In this document: positions 12,306-24,633 of the stretch, piece by piece | How the letters are laid out: the number at the start of each line of letters is the position of its first letter | How positions within the stretch are numbered: position 1 is the first letter of the stretch | Assembly (NCBI GenBank): GCA_963556255.1 | Contig: OY744617.1 | Location: forward strand, 24,521,189 to 24,585,188 | Origin: Allolobophora icterica | Taxonomy: Eukaryota > Annelida > Clitellata > Crassiclitellata > Lumbricidae | DNA length: 64,000 bases | Direction: 5' to 3' | Translations under genes and position numbers: made by a program | The notes under the pieces: generated by a model | What the model saw: the letters and a program-made list of their open reading frames with translations, nothing else | Told to the model about the DNA's origin: nothing | The model's database searches: none

Positions 12306-12457
12306 CGTCAAAAATGTTGACGAGGAAGTTCATAACTGAACCGCTAGACGGTGGAGGAGGGCTGAAAAGCCTGAACTGTCCATTGTGCAGGACACATTCA
12401 CGGGAGTCTTTATGAGGCTCCTGTAATTCTCCAAGTCTTTCAGGGTTATAATTGACC
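12306..12457 (-). pseudogene. GGT: GGT copy A exon 6, 1-nt deletion
   Basis: Reads GSIITLKDLENYRSLIKTPV then NVS in the incoming frame, and after the break LHNGQFRLFSPPPPSSGSVM in the next. Copy B exon 6 has tgcagTGAAACATTC where A has tgcagGACACATTC, one base fewer. Without correction the reading terminates before the catalytic Thr exon. Splice sites (acceptor gccgtag, donor GTATG) remain good. Confidence 0.85.
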
Positions 12458-12553
12458 CTACGGCATTCAATAAAAGACAAAATACCGGTGTTAATGAAAC
12501 ACGCATGGAAATTGTCAATTGATTGAGCGCTTGGTTATTTTTACTCACTTGTG

Positions 12554-12632
12554 TATATATATACATATATATATATACATATATATACATATATATACAT
12601 ATATATACATATATATATAAATATATATATAT
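12554..12632. repeat. (TA)-rich microsatellite, copy A intron 5
   Basis: Alternating TA with interspersed CATA; low complexity only. Confidence 0.88.
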
Positions 12633-12777
12633 CTGGCCTGCAGAGTACATACTTCCTAAATGCAGGACGAGTAAAGACATATTCAATTGCCTCTACGTTG
12701 CTGTAGGATGATATCATATGTGACCAGGGTTGAAATTAATCGTGTCGTGTCATGGTTGCTTGTACATGATCCACATG

Positions 12778-12791
12778 ACCTGCTATTTTGT

Positions 12792-12851
<60 letters not shown>

Positions 12852-12867
12852 CCACAAAGTAGCAGGT
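12778..12867. repeat. Short inverted repeat enclosing (AT)n(GT)n
   Basis: ACCTGCTATTTTGTGGCA at 12778-12795 pairs with TGCCACAAAGTAGCAGGT at 12850-12867 (16 of 18 bp), around a TA/TG microsatellite. It could extrude as a hairpin. It may be a tiny fold-back insertion or a duplicated-inverted arm around an expanding microsatellite. Confidence 0.7.
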
Positions 12868-13425
12868 AACAAGTGCCTCGCCCTTCAGTGCACATATAAT
12901 TCAATTGATAAGAAAACAGTAATGAAGTGTTAAGCGAATGGTTTAGGATCGAACCCTGGAAATATTAATCATAATTTCCAAACTTCTAAAGCGCCACTCG
13001 AAAGCTAAGCACAGGACACCAGTCTATGCGCGAGCGCTTAGCACCCTCTCCACACAATGATTGTGTAAGGATTCGGAGTAGGGTTGGAAACACTTGTGAA
13101 GTACCAATAAGAAAGCAAGTGGTAGAGTCATAGTAGACTGAAACCATTGCTTTGCATGGCCCTAAAAGATTCAGAATTGGTAGGGCCTATACAGCAACGC
13201 AGTTACGAGAAATGATACACTGAAAAGCTTCGCAGAGAGTATAAATAAACACATGTCATATAAATACGTCGGGATGAGAGATTAATGCTAGCAGTTTTCT
13301 TCATAACATTGTAATATGACAACGTTGTCTTAAAATCGTTATTGCAAGCACTTTATGTTAAGGAGAGATACTTCAAACGCAATGCGAAAATATTACACCT
13401 AGATGAAAGCAACCGTTACAAATGG

Positions 13426-13697
13426 CAGGGGCGGATTCAGGGGGGGGGGCAATCCGGCCATGGCCCCCATTTGAAATTTTCTTTATTTACACAGGCGTTT
13501 TATGGGCGTTTTATGATGTTTACACAGGCGTGGCCCCCCCCCCCGTAGGCGTGGATGAGTCAAATGTACAGGACGTGGGTACTGAAGACAGTAAAAAGGT
13601 TAATGAGTAAAAAAAAGGTCATCAATTTTTTTGGGAGATGGTAGGTATGTAAAATGTTTTGGCCCCCCCCCTGACAGACCTTCTGGATCTGCCCCTG
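13426..13697. mobile_element. hAT-like MITE, 8-bp TSD acaaatgg
   Basis: Termini CAGGGGCGGATTCAG and complement of CTGGATCTGCCCCTG, flanked by a perfect 8-bp duplication acaaatgg (13418-13425, 13698-13705). 272 bp, no ORF. Same family as the element at 43654-43994. In copy B the equivalent spot carries the piggyBac remnant instead. Confidence 0.88.
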
Positions 13698-13932
13698 ACA
13701 AATGGGTGGGTATCTATTCGCTGGGCTCCACGTGTGTGCGTGGGCTCGCCATTGCTGACTCTTCCAGCTTTCCGTGCACTGTTTTGCTTGCTAATGACAT
13801 TCCTATCTTAATGACATTTGACATCATATAGATTTGTGCAGACAGTGCTTTCGTGAGGTACTTTAAAGCGCTATAGTAAGTGTTCAAATACGTACATAAA
13901 TACATATATGCATTGAAACAGGCTTTGTATAC

Positions 13933-14090
13933 CGTATTCACGAAGATCCTGTACTATATCTGAGGCCAAAGTTCCGTTGTAAAAAGTAAACGGATCTGCA
14001 GCGATTGTTCGTAGTGTTGTAGCCAGCTTTGGATTCTTCAGCAAGTCGCCTTCTTGGTAAAGGCTTCCATTTGGATAAACAAAGAGCTCA
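13933..14090 (-). CDS. GGT: GGT copy A exon 5
   Basis: 158 nt. ELFVYPNGSLYQEGDLLKNP, then KLATTLRTIAADPFTFYNGT and LASDIVQDLREYG; corresponds to the LADTYETLAIEGAQAFYNGSL region of human GGT1. Acceptor attgtag, donor GTATAC. Confidence 0.9.
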
Positions 14091-14409
14091 CTACAATTTA
14101 TAATAAGACTTATGATTTAAGTACCACACACTGTAGAAGTCTAGACGTCGGACTGTCCATACCTTTCTGACCCTTGGATATCGACCTGGAACCGAATCTG
14201 ACCTTACATGCCTGCTACCTCATTGTGAATAAGTTGGTGTAAATGAAAAAAATCGACATCACGAATTAAATTAAAATCATACATAAACAAATAAATTAAT
14301 GACCTGTATATGTGATTATGGTTGTCGAGTTAAACTTTATTTTAGTTCTTATTTTGTCTAATTAGTCATGTTCATGTACCATGTTGCGGATTGCCAACGT
14401 GTCAATAAA

Positions 14410-14465
<56 letters not shown>
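14410..14465. repeat. (AAT)n microsatellite
   Basis: Pure ATA/AAT triplets in copy A intron 4. Confidence 0.93.
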
Positions 14466-14466
<1 letters not shown>

Positions 14467-14984
14467 TAAATCTTAACCACGCATTGGCTGATGCCTTGAA
14501 CATTGTTCACTGGCGAAATAGAAGTTGATAATCAATAATTGACAATTTAAACTGCCATGACGACATAACCACATGGGACCATGATTGACCCATAGTCCCA
14601 TATGGGACAGTTAGATCTATAAAGCTTATCCAGTTCAATGTTCATGTGCAGCTTGGCCTGCAGGTTACACACTTCCTAAATACAGGACGAGTAAGGACAT
14701 ATTCAATTGCCTCTACGGTGCTGTACGATAATATCATATCTGGTCAGAGTTGAAATAGTTCGTGTCGTCATGCTTGCTTGCACAGGAAGAAGAAAAACAG
14801 GCCAAAGATCTAGCCTTGGCTGCATTTATGAGTAAGTAAGTGCAGGCGACCTCACATTCTTGGTCGACATTTGATGACAGGACCAACTGATCCAACTGCC
14901 AGTTCTCTCCCTCACCGTCTGGTAGTCCCTCCAACAGTGTACAGTCTGTGCACTCATTATAGCTGAGTGGGATGAGGGGTGCAA

Positions 14985-15095
14985 TAGGAACCGAAATCAG
15001 GAAACAAATTTCTGCTTTGGCGGTGATTTGAACCCTGACCTTATGATTTACAGCTGAGCATCCCAACCACTATGCTACCACGCACCACGGCTCAC
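14985..15095 (-). repeat. tRNA-like SINE fragment shared by copies A and B
   Basis: Reverse complement shows a tRNA-like head (gtggtagcatagtggttgggatgctcag) and a degraded B box. The same insertion is present at about 42790-42880 in the matching intron of copy B, so it predates the duplication. Confidence 0.6.
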
Positions 15096-15464
15096 AGACG
15101 GCTCACAATAACTCACACATGAAAATTTCGAACGATAGAAACCTACAGATTTAAGTAACTGCGATGGATGCTTGTTTGTCCAACGTCCATACTGGTATTA
15201 ACTATACAAATATTAGACACGTGTCTTGAAAGACTACGCCTCAAATTCGTGAGATCATTGTATACTGAAGCTTAGTCCCGTTCGATGTGCTAAGCTAGTC
15301 TGGTCACGGCTCGATTGATATAGGCTATGGGTCATTATCTGAAAAGTGCAGAATTGATGTCCCGTGTGGTTTTTGTTGAGTTTTTTTCGATAATTTGTTC
15401 AAACTTTTCTGAGTACTTGCCAATTTGAATTTAACAAAAGAATATTATTATTATTATTGGAACT

Positions 15465-15574
<110 letters not shown>

Positions 15575-15823
15575 CAGTGGCGGCGATCTTGTTTGACAGG
15601 TGGGGGGGACATTTTGGAACTGATCTGGTGAAAAAAGAGTTTTGAACTGATCTGGTGAAAAAAGAGGTTTTATGATCTGGTGAAAAACGAGGTAAAAAAA
15701 TTTGATGACTTTTTTTGGTGTTTCCTCAAAATTTGGGGGGGGGGTCCGATGTATGGCGTGTCCCCCCCCCACTCTTAAAGGTGGGGGGTCTTGTCCCCGC
15801 GACCCCCGGGATCGCCGCCCATG
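15575..15823. mobile_element. hAT-like MITE inserted in (ATT)n
   Basis: Termini CAGTGGCGGCGATC and complement of GATCGCCGCCCATG, 249 bp, with the microsatellite on both sides, so an 8-bp attattat duplication is compatible but not provable. Interior has G/C homopolymer runs like the other MITEs. Confidence 0.78.
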
Positions 15824-15846
15824 ATTATTATTATTATTATTATTAT

Positions 15847-15986
15847 TTTGCCCCGGGGTATCAAGGATCCCCCAGGTAGATAAAAAAATTGTCCGGAGAC
15901 ATATAGAAGGAAAAAAAATTATTCCTGGAACGGCCGCGCGAGTTTTTGCTGTGATATTGTTAAGCAACCTAAGAGAGCGACTGAAA
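15847..15986. other. Unassigned segment between (ATT)n arrays
   Basis: A 140-bp non-repetitive segment (ccccggggtatcaaggatcc ... agagagcgactgaaa) bounded by ATT arrays on both sides. The minus strand has an open frame containing SLRLLNNITAKTRAAVPG. I do not recognise it; a retroposon 3' end with a microsatellite tail is one possibility. Confidence 0.35.
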
Positions 15987-15988
15987 AA

Positions 15989-16055
<67 letters not shown>

Positions 16056-16140
16056 GGCCTATTATTATTATTATTATCATCATTATTATTAACATTATTA
16101 TTATTATTCAATGAACGAATGAGCAAGCAAATTGCATCAC

Positions 16141-16333
16141 CTTAAGTTTGTATCATTGTAGATATACTGCTTGTTGTTAAAGATTGCTTTCGCGAGAGAG
16201 TTCTCAATTTGGAATCCTTCTTCGCAGATCCGAATCGCCGGCTGAAACAAATCACTCCAGGGAAGACGACCAAACATCTTCCAAGCCTCATAGTAACCGC
16301 TAACTTCACTCGGTAGACCTACGGCTAATCCAC
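16141..16333 (-). CDS. GGT: GGT copy A exon 4
   Basis: 193 nt. GLAVGLPSEVSGYYEAWKMF then GRLPWSDLFQPAIRICEEGF, matching [28 protein letters not shown] of human GGT1. Acceptor cttacag, donor GTGATG. Confidence 0.92.
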
Positions 16334-16975
16334 CTGTAAGAAGTAATTAAATAATGCCTCTCATTCAAGAATTTTCTCTGATTGGCTGATGCCTTGTGCA
16401 TTAGAAAGAGGCGGCATGGAAGCTGATAATCAATATGGCACGTAAATCTCTCTGACGTAATTCTCTCCCTAATTAATCTACTTGAATTAAAAAGGATGAA
16501 CGCCTTAATCCAGCGGTTCTCAACCTGTGGTCCACGGCCATCTGCCTGGTGGTCCGCGAGCAAGGCCTATATATAATTTTAAAAAACAACTAAAACCATG
16601 CAAACAGGCACATTTTGTCAAATTTCTTAAATTTTTTGTTTTATTCCAATGGCTAGAATCGGCTAGATGGCAGCATGAAACTAATAATACGCGGATATTT
16701 CTTTGTATAAATTTGTTTTTGGCACAATTTTTTGTGGTGGTCCGCCACCGAGACAAAAAATTTATAAATGGTTTTTGAGTCTAAAAAAAGGTTGAGAAGA
16801 CTTAGTCGATGTTTTAGTTGGTTTTTATCCTAAATTCAACGGAATCTATCATATGCATTGTCAAGTTTCTCGGTGACTGATGCTTGTTAAGTGTATTGCA
16901 AGGAAATTGTATTAAACGTTTACTTCTGATTAAGTTTCAAATTAGTCTGATGGCGAATGAATGATTTCCAGTAAC

Positions 16976-17085
16976 CTAGTGTAGACGCTCCTGTGTTGTT
17001 GACAAACATGTTCTGACTTGCCGAGGCTGGGGCGGATGTACGTGCATTCACAGACACCATGATTTTCTCCGACTTTCCCTTTGGC
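16976..17085 (-). CDS. GGT: GGT copy A exon 3 (substrate-binding Arg)
   Basis: 110 nt. PKGKSEKIMVSVNARTSAPA then SASQNMFVNNTGASTLG. The Arg of NAR corresponds to human GGT1 Arg107 (VINAREVAP), which binds the glutamyl carboxylate. Donor GTTACT is weak but consistent in phase. Confidence 0.9.
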
Positions 17086-17256
17086 CTAACAGTGCATTTT
17101 AAGAAGAAGAAAAAACAAAGAAAACTCAGTGCAATGCCAAATTTGTGCTGGTTAACATAGTAACTCTTTTTGTCATATGAAAATCGTTGTAGCATCCAAA
17201 TTCTACCTACATGTAGAAATCAAGATGTACTCCAAAGCAAAATGCGCGTTAGTCAT

Positions 17257-17264
<8 letters not shown>

Positions 17265-17289
<25 letters not shown>

Positions 17290-17290
17290 G
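17265..17290. repeat. (TCAA)n tract in copy A intron 2
   Basis: Short tandem atcaatcaatcaa run. The surrounding 17086-18513 intron shows no other recognisable feature. Confidence 0.8.
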
Positions 17291-18513
17291 GATTTTATTG
17301 TAACCAAAAAACAACAAAAATCAGTGTACAAAAAAGGCAGGTAAGTTTTTGGCAACAAATGGTAACCCAAAAGGGCTATAAGCCCACTAAGCAGGGTTGG
17401 GTTTCCCATGTAACATAAATACATTGGTAACAAATAGCGAATGGCTTTCTCACAATATAAACGTTTATATTTATAGCCTCTTTTCACTGTAGAGAAAAAA
17501 ATATGACATGCACAGCTGGTGAAATCCAAAATAACCTTAACTAGATGCAAGTTTAACTAAAATTGACAAGATAGTAACTCGGGCAGCATGACATATTTAA
17601 CTAAGTATTCATTTTATGTGCTTTCAAAGTTTTCTTAAACGAAGACAGATTTGGTTTAGCATATGAAGAGGCGCTCTGATCATTTACTGATAATTATTAT
17701 GTTATAATGAGAGTAAAGACACGGTCATTTCACGAGACATACCCAAACTTGATATTCATTTAGCAACATTGCTCACTACTCGTAAGTTACCGATAGGCTA
17801 TCACGGGTCCTTGACACAACAACATTATTATTGGCAGTAATAAAGCGATGTTTCAGCAAGTCCAGACTTATCATTATTGAACCAGATCGCCACACAACCA
17901 CAATCATCACCGATTACCACCCTAGCACAATGCTGTCTCCTCGGCTTTTCCTCCCTGGATTCTGGCTTGGCCTCCTCGGATTCTGACCTGGCACCGGAAT
18001 GAAAACAACGGACTTGATTTGATATAGCACCTGTGTTAAGCTGTTCTCCCTGATGTGGCTTTTTGTGTGGCGCTGGGAAATTTCGAAGATTTTTACAGCT
18101 ACATTACATTTACATTTAATCGTTTTTCTCTGGCTATGCCGAAATACAATAATCGTTCTTGATGAACAAGCTTTTTTGGGATACCATGTGCATCATACAT
18201 CGCTGCTGTAGAATCTGCTGATCACAATTACAATTATGCAGCAGCTATGAACATACCGTCGCTGGCATTTCCAGAGGCAGTAGATGTGACCCATATGGAC
18301 TATTTAAGAGTCCAATATGAGAATATTGTTCCGATATGGGCTACATTTGGGCACGTTGGCATGGAGAGTGATACTTTGAACGTCATTTGAAATTTGAGTG
18401 ATTCTATACTTAGGTAAATTTCAGCGACTCCAAAATAGTCTACTGATTGGTCGAAACCCACAAATAATATCATTTTTAAGAGTTTCACTTTCGGTATTAA
18501 ATTTTGAAGTTAC

Positions 18514-18639
18514 CGTTCGTAGATGGTGGCGAAATGTCCTCCCCCGACGCCACAGTGGTGAGAGTTGACGATTCCTACGCATAGGGACGTCGCAATGGCT
18601 ACATCGACCACAGAGCCTCCTTTGTCACGCATAATCTCA
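18514..18639 (-). CDS. GGT: GGT copy A exon 2
   Basis: 126 nt. [20 protein letters not shown] then [20 protein letters not shown], matching the [28 protein letters not shown] block. Donor GTAACT; acceptor atccag. Confidence 0.92.
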
Positions 18640-18749
18640 CTGGATCAATAACAAATATCATTTAAAACTGAATCGGAAGAAAAAGAGCAGCTTGTTAAAC
18701 TGGCAGATGAGCCCATAGAGGTAATCATGGGCTTGACGTGTTAGTGACT

Positions 18750-18870
18750 TACTTTTTTTAGCCCCCTGCATATGGCAACCGGTGGTTTTGAACCCCAACC
18801 TATCGAATGACAGTTGAGCAAGCTGACCAATAGACTACCTACCCCAAAGCTCAATATAAAGAAGACGATG
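18750..18870 (-). repeat. tRNA-like SINE fragment, copy A intron 1
   Basis: Degraded tRNA-derived head (ggttttgaaccccaacc ... gagcaagctgaccaatagactacc). A homologous fragment sits at about 50235-50340 in copy B intron 1, at the same distance from exon 2. Confidence 0.55.
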
Positions 18871-18881
18871 AAGGAAGTGAC

Positions 18882-18919
18882 AGAAGAAGAAGAAGAAGAA
18901 GAAGAAGAAGAAGAAGAAG

Positions 18920-18971
<52 letters not shown>

Positions 18972-18992
18972 ACAACAACAGCAACAACAACA
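18882..18992. repeat. (GAA)n(CAA)n compound microsatellite
   Basis: Triplet repeat changing from GAA to CAA; reading frames give poly-Glu/poly-Gln and are not a gene. Confidence 0.92.
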
Positions 18993-19169
18993 AGAGCCGT
19001 TTCCGTAACCTTTCCTGAAAGGCAGCCATAAGTGTGAAGTGTTAGCGACTTCATTTTTACTTAACGTGGGCATAATTATCAGGTCTCTCCCTCTAATCTT
19101 TCCCATCGACTGTGTACGGTCGATGTACTCACTAGGCCTATAGCTGAGTTGGCTAGGGGCGCAGATAGA

Positions 19170-19260
19170 GCAGAAATCTATAAATAAATTTCTGCCCTGG
19201 CGGGGATTTCAACCCCGACCTCTCGTTTGAAAGTCTAGCACTCTAACTACTAGTCTCAAT
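19170..19260 (-). repeat. tRNA-like SINE fragment
   Basis: ctggcggggatttcaaccccgacctctcg followed by a gagcac/ctaactactag pattern resembles the reverse complement of a tRNA-derived SINE head, same family as 14985-15095. Confidence 0.5.
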
Positions 19261-19785
19261 GTGACATTCCTTAAAATCTGTTACAGTTTCCATCTCACGA
19301 GAGTTGTCATTTGAACTAAATAGAGTAGCATTTTGCAACTAACAGCAATTTTATTTCATTATGTTCTATTATCATGTAAAGCCTTAAATCAGTTAGAGTT
19401 TGAATTTCATCATCGAAATCATTTAAAGCTCAAACTGAAAGTCTTTACAACCAATTTCAATATTCTATTATTAATGTCATTTGATTAATTATTATTTTAA
19501 TGCTATTGATTACCATTGCTATAGCATTCAACAGTCATAAATGTCGTAGGCAGAGCTTTGTGAGTAAAGTAGAGGCACTATATTACGGATCTATAAGCTG
19601 AGTAACTTACTAAAGTTAGTAAATTCTGCTGACTCTTGTCAAAATACAATGCTAATGACTTCTATAGATTAACAATATACACAATGGGTTTCAATCTATT
19701 GTTCTTCTACGTATCTAAATCACTATTTAGAAACGTGTTTGTGTAGTTCTAAAGAAAATCGGTGCTGATATAACCTGTTACGTAC

Positions 19786-19943
19786 ATGCCGACACTGGAA
19801 CAAATGTTGGTGTCTGTTGTAATCGTGGCATTTGTGTAGTTCCTATACTTCGAGACGAATGGGGTAGAGCCGGCCTGAGCATCGAGAACCGAGGCAATGA
19901 AAAGCACTGTACTCAGGATCATGCGAACACGGGGTTCATGCAT
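19786..19943 (-). CDS. GGT: GGT copy A exon 1 (short stem)
   Basis: 158 nt. Starts MHEPRVRMILSTVLFIASVL, a membrane anchor, then STPFVSKYRNYTNATITTDT and NICSSVG. Donor GTACGT in phase 2. It is exactly 147 nt (49 codons) shorter than copy B exon 1; the missing part is the stem between the anchor and the EAQ.SS.FVS segment. The ATG aligns with the starts of B and copy 0; another in-frame ATG lies at 19956-19958. Confidence 0.82.
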
Positions 19944-19958
19944 ACTGGCATCATGCAT

Positions 19959-22566
19959 CCTGGCTTCCTAACATAACATATCATAACAAAGCATACATGT
20001 AACATGACATGACATGATATAAAAAAATTACATGACATGACACGACACAACATTATATATGAACGTCTCTGATGAATCTGTCTTGAAGTGGCGCTATATA
20101 AATGTTCAATTACATTTATAATTGCAACTACATGTCATGACAGGGTAACAAACATAACCTAACATCATAACATGACAAGTTATAGCATAGCGTAACGTGA
20201 CATGACAACGCATAGCATACAATAATGTAAATTTTTAATGCTTCAGAGAAGATAAATATACCTAAACCACAGAAAATTACCCAGAATTCTCAATAGCTAA
20301 GTTTTGTCTCCGCCTAATAGCTATGACACAGGCAATTAAAATCGTCCAAACCGTTAAATAAGTCAACAATCAATGCACAGAGCATTAGGCTTGGAGCTCA
20401 TACATTAGGCTATCATCAGAAAACCTACATGGTCCTAGTTTTCGAGATTTCTCCCAATGCCACCGTGTTCACCATGTGCTTCAAGGTGAATACGGTGGTA
20501 GTTGGGAGATAAGAGGACAGGAGTCGAAGTGGCCACTCCCTCTTTTATGCCGATGTTAAGAAAAATATAAGCTACATTACGCTAGCTATGAGTATAATGA
20601 GTTCAAATGCATGCTCCGTCGCTTGGGTGTAGGATGCTGTGTGTGAGAGACTTCTACCTATCTGAGTATTGTTTGCTAATTGCCGAACTTTCGTAATCGT
20701 AATCTGCAATTTGCTAAAGAAGCGCCACTCTAAAGCTAAGCAAAAAGCACCGGCTTATTCACGAGCGCTGCATCGCATCCGAGAGGTTGCGAAGAGATCG
20801 ATGTTCATTGGAGGTCTGAGTCCAGTTTCCGGAGAGACCAAAGAGGTAGAGCAGCTGTTTTTGTTCTGAAGAAATTGACACCATTTAGGTTATAGTAGGT
20901 GCTTTAGTGACTTACTTACAACGCTCCATGTTGTGTCAAGATAACTAACTGAAGATACTTACTGATTTTTCTGTTGACTATCTTTGACGACTCACACTTT
21001 TGCCGTAATAAAGACTCTACAGAGAACACGAATGTGATACGGTGGGCAAGTCCTCAACAAAAGAGGAACATAAACAGGTCGGTAGGCTAGTAGGCCCTAT
21101 TCTTTCGATTTTCAACAGTATAGGCGTGTGTTATATGTACGTTTATTTAACGACGCCGTCATAACGAAGATGATTGGCGTAACAGTATAGGCCAACTACT
21201 AGGCCTATTTATTACTGATCGCTAACTCGCAGGGCTTCAAATGCATGGCCTACAAGCCCTGTGTCATGATTATGGATGAATTCAGTTCACTGTAGGCATC
21301 GTCACGTGTTTTACAGATGATCAGATCACTATTATGTTCATATTACAATTCTGTTGTCGATCTATGAGACAAAAGGTTCGCAATTGCATGCTTGCCATCC
21401 GAGGTCTGCCACTTCCATAAAAACAGAGTCTCTGCATCAAGGTCGAAATATGGGGCTACGATTGACCACGTAATTCGTGTAGAAGATATTTAAGCATACC
21501 AATTTCGTGTCATAACAGCAGCTATGAGGATATGATTCTTTTTCTTACAATACCCGCTCCTCTGGCACGAAAAACCACCATCTGGTCACCCAAATTCTGT
21601 AACTATAATACCAACGCAACTCTTACCCATCATCCTGAATATTGCGGATTTAGTTTTATGTAACCCATGTGATTAGGTTTGACTTCATGATTCAAGTGTG
21701 GGACTTGTGCATTTAGATCAAAAACTGCATCTACGATTCCCGCGAGGCCGCGACCGTACCTGTTGGAAACAGTGTTTTCGTTGGATTCACCATCTATGGA
21801 CCCATGCCTATCAAGTTAACTTGTGTAAAGTGTACTTTGGATTAGTTAGTGATGAGTAAAGCATGTGAAATATCTACAGTTTCTACATGCCATTTTATTT
21901 GCAACTGTTGCAGGCCAAGAGGGCATTCCGATAAGTTGCTAGTTTCGTTACTAGCTCGCAAGAGGGCTCCACTAGCGGCCACAAGAGATATTTTGTCAAT
22001 GACTCGTCATTTTCCACTACAGGTTGAGCTTAAGTTTATAATTTGACATATGAAAACAGTTCAATTACAAACCAAATGACAATAAGGAAAATCTTTTTGT
22101 ACTGGACTGCGGTAAACCATAAGTTGAATCTGTAAGCCCTGGACGCGTGCGAAATTTGCGAATACGATTTGATTTCATAGCCTACAATTAGGCCTATGTC
22201 TTTATATCAATCGGTCATTTAGGATGGGTGTCAGCTCAAACAGATCATAGTAAAACGAGCCAAACTATAAAATTCGCAAATAATGTTTATCAAATGCTAA
22301 CGAAATGATAAGAAGAATAAAATATATGGAGAGAAATAGCAAAACCCTGTGGCCCGATAGAAAAGAGACACACAAAAATTTCCATTGCCTACGGCCTGGA
22401 GCTGGCAATGGTCGAATCCTGTGAAACTTTTGATCTGTGCAGTCGTGGAGCAGCACGTTATCATTTCTCAGCTCAAAAAACACCAAAATTATTCCGCTTT
22501 GTGATGAATTGCCAATTCACCGCAGGCTTTCTCTTTCGCTTAGTGGACTAATCTTCTGAATATTGA

Positions 22567-22601
<35 letters not shown>

Positions 22602-22697
22602 CTTTCTTACTTATTGTGATCTGATCGGTAACTGTATTTAGTTGATACCTAATTGTTATTGGTTACTGGATGCAATAAAGACGATTGAATTGAATTG

Positions 22698-22746
<49 letters not shown>

Positions 22747-22796
22747 GGGCTTGGTTTTGGTGCGCTCTATGTTGGCCAAAATGACTGCAGGGACAG
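19959..22796. other. 5' flank of GGT copy A
   Basis: No gene supported. Contains an (ACATGACATAAC)-like imperfect repeat (about 19970-20220). Stretches paralogous to the copy B 5' flank: 20520-20660 with 52295-52400, 20960-21090 with 52565-52710, 22375-22515 with 56290-56432, and 22530-22790 with 56840-56960. Conserved spacing upstream of exon 1 suggests the promoter and perhaps 5' UTR exons lie here, but none can be defined. Confidence 0.55.
22567..22741. repeat. Two (TA)n tracts
   Basis: Pure (TA)n at about 22567-22598 and 22706-22741, separated by an ordinary segment ending in a short (GAATT)n run. Confidence 0.88.
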
Positions 22797-23015
22797 TGAA
22801 CGGATGATCACAAGTTATTACAGGAGTTTAATTTAACTGTACATGGCAGCCATGCAAGACCCCCATCACGGCCTAAATCTCATTTTAACAAACGCGCCAT
22901 CTCGCGAATGAAAGGCTGAGTGTAAATAAATTTGAGAGGGTTGCGGGAAGTGATCCCGCTACCGCTTACTCTTCACGCCAGTGATGTTACCACTAGTCTA
23001 TGGACCCCCCCCCCC
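22797..23015 (-). repeat. tRNA-derived SINE (family 1), second copy
   Basis: Same body and orientation as 8683-8967: ggatcacttcccgc B-box-like segment, and gtccatagactagtggtaac A-box region next to a C run. Confidence 0.7.
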
Positions 23016-23268
23016 AATATATGATTTCTCTCTTGCAAAGAGCAATTATAAATCTTCTCACATTGCACTGACGTACATCCTTCGTTGAACAGTGAAGCTG
23101 TTGTCATCTGTTAACGTGGGTTTGGCTGCACGTGTTTGCGTGCGCCCACCACTTGCGACTCTTCTAGTTTCATGTGAATTGGTTTGCCAAAATGATTAAA
23201 ATCCAGTCCAGAGATCTATCATCATGTAGACTAGCGCAGTGAATGCATGCCGTTGATTACCCATGAAG

Positions 23269-23492
23269 CAGTGGCGTCACTTAAGTGGTGCGGGGGTGAA
23301 GACGGCACCGGGTGACACCTTCAGAGGGGGTGACACCAAAATGACAAATGACTGTCTAAAACAATTTGTGCAGAGTTTCGGCAGAAATTTATTATTTTTA
23401 AATTAACAATAACAAATAACGACAAAAAAGGTCCATCGGTGTGACATCGTGACTTACCGCACTGAGTGTAACCAACCCTAGTGACGCCACTG
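23269..23492. mobile_element. hAT-like MITE, perfect 8-bp TSD ccatgaag
   Basis: Termini CAGTGGCGTCACT and complement of AGTGACGCCACTG; 8-bp duplications ccatgaag at 23261-23268 and 23493-23500 match exactly. 224 bp, no ORF. Confidence 0.92.
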
Positions 23493-24633
23493 CCATGAAG
23501 TCGCACTCTATAAATGTCCAGTTAGGATATTAGAATTATAATTACAGTTGGAGCCTACCATTGTAACAACACGGTACTGAATAATTTTCAACTGTTTCTC
23601 ACTAGCTTGGTTCCAACAATTTCTTTACCAAAATCTAATCAACATGTAATCTAACCTAATCTACTGGCTTATAGAGCGTCGCTATCAAAATGCATCAATT
23701 GATGGTCATTTCAAGTGAAATAGTGTATGTCATAATCAATCGGAAATTTTTCCAAGGAATTTATTTAAGAAACAACAGCACAGTTTTGCCAATGGAGGTC
23801 ATCTGTAGGTTTAAAGCGTAGGATTTCATTAATGCTGTTGCAGTGAGTAAGTCGGTAAGTAAGTAATCTCTATTAGCGCGAGACAAGCGCCCACACTTTA
23901 CAACACAATGCATACAGCAGGCCTACAACAATTAAGAAGTAGCACATTGTCAAAAGAAGAAACCATGCATGTTATTCTTTTCCTTGTTTTCTAGTTTAAA
24001 TTTTCTGCAGTAGCTTATGAATAAGACCTATTCGATAAGTTAATAAGATGATTTCTTTAGCTAAGATATTTAAATATTTTCTGAAATTCCACGCCACCAG
24101 CTGTGTTGTTGTAAAGCGTTGGTCTTTATTTAGACGGACATTGGTCCATTCTGGGTCTAGGCCCATCGAATGTATCTTAAGTTCGTGTTTTGCGCTTAGC
24201 TTTAGAGTAGCGCTTTAGAAATTTGGAGTTTACGATCACGATTACTAGAGGAGACAGATGGAAATCGGAGAAAGGAGAATCCAAGCTAAAAAGGCTAAGA
24301 AAGAGTCGGCCTCTAGGGTATCATCAAACAATGGTGCTATTGTAAATCTTTAAGTTGGTGTAATATTTCTCGTCTCCTAATAAGGCATACTGCCCGAGCC
24401 TTTGCATATTTAAAAGACGTCACTGTCATAGCCTTCTTTGTTTGGAACTTACAAGTATTTCAACTGAAAGATATGAATCAACTATACAAACTGTAGCGGA
24501 AAGGCTGCTATGTCTGCGCATCGTCATGCATTCACTAGCTATTTAACGACGACCTGCATTGGTTTTTCAGTCGTTTTTAGTACACTCTCAATGTTAAAGT
24601 GTGAAAGTGGTGGGTTCCAACCAAGGTCGTTAG

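Noticed and set aside
18741..19106. Poly-Cys, poly-Ser, poly-Glu and poly-Gln frames
   Set aside because: (GAA)n(CAA)n microsatellite in copy A intron 1.
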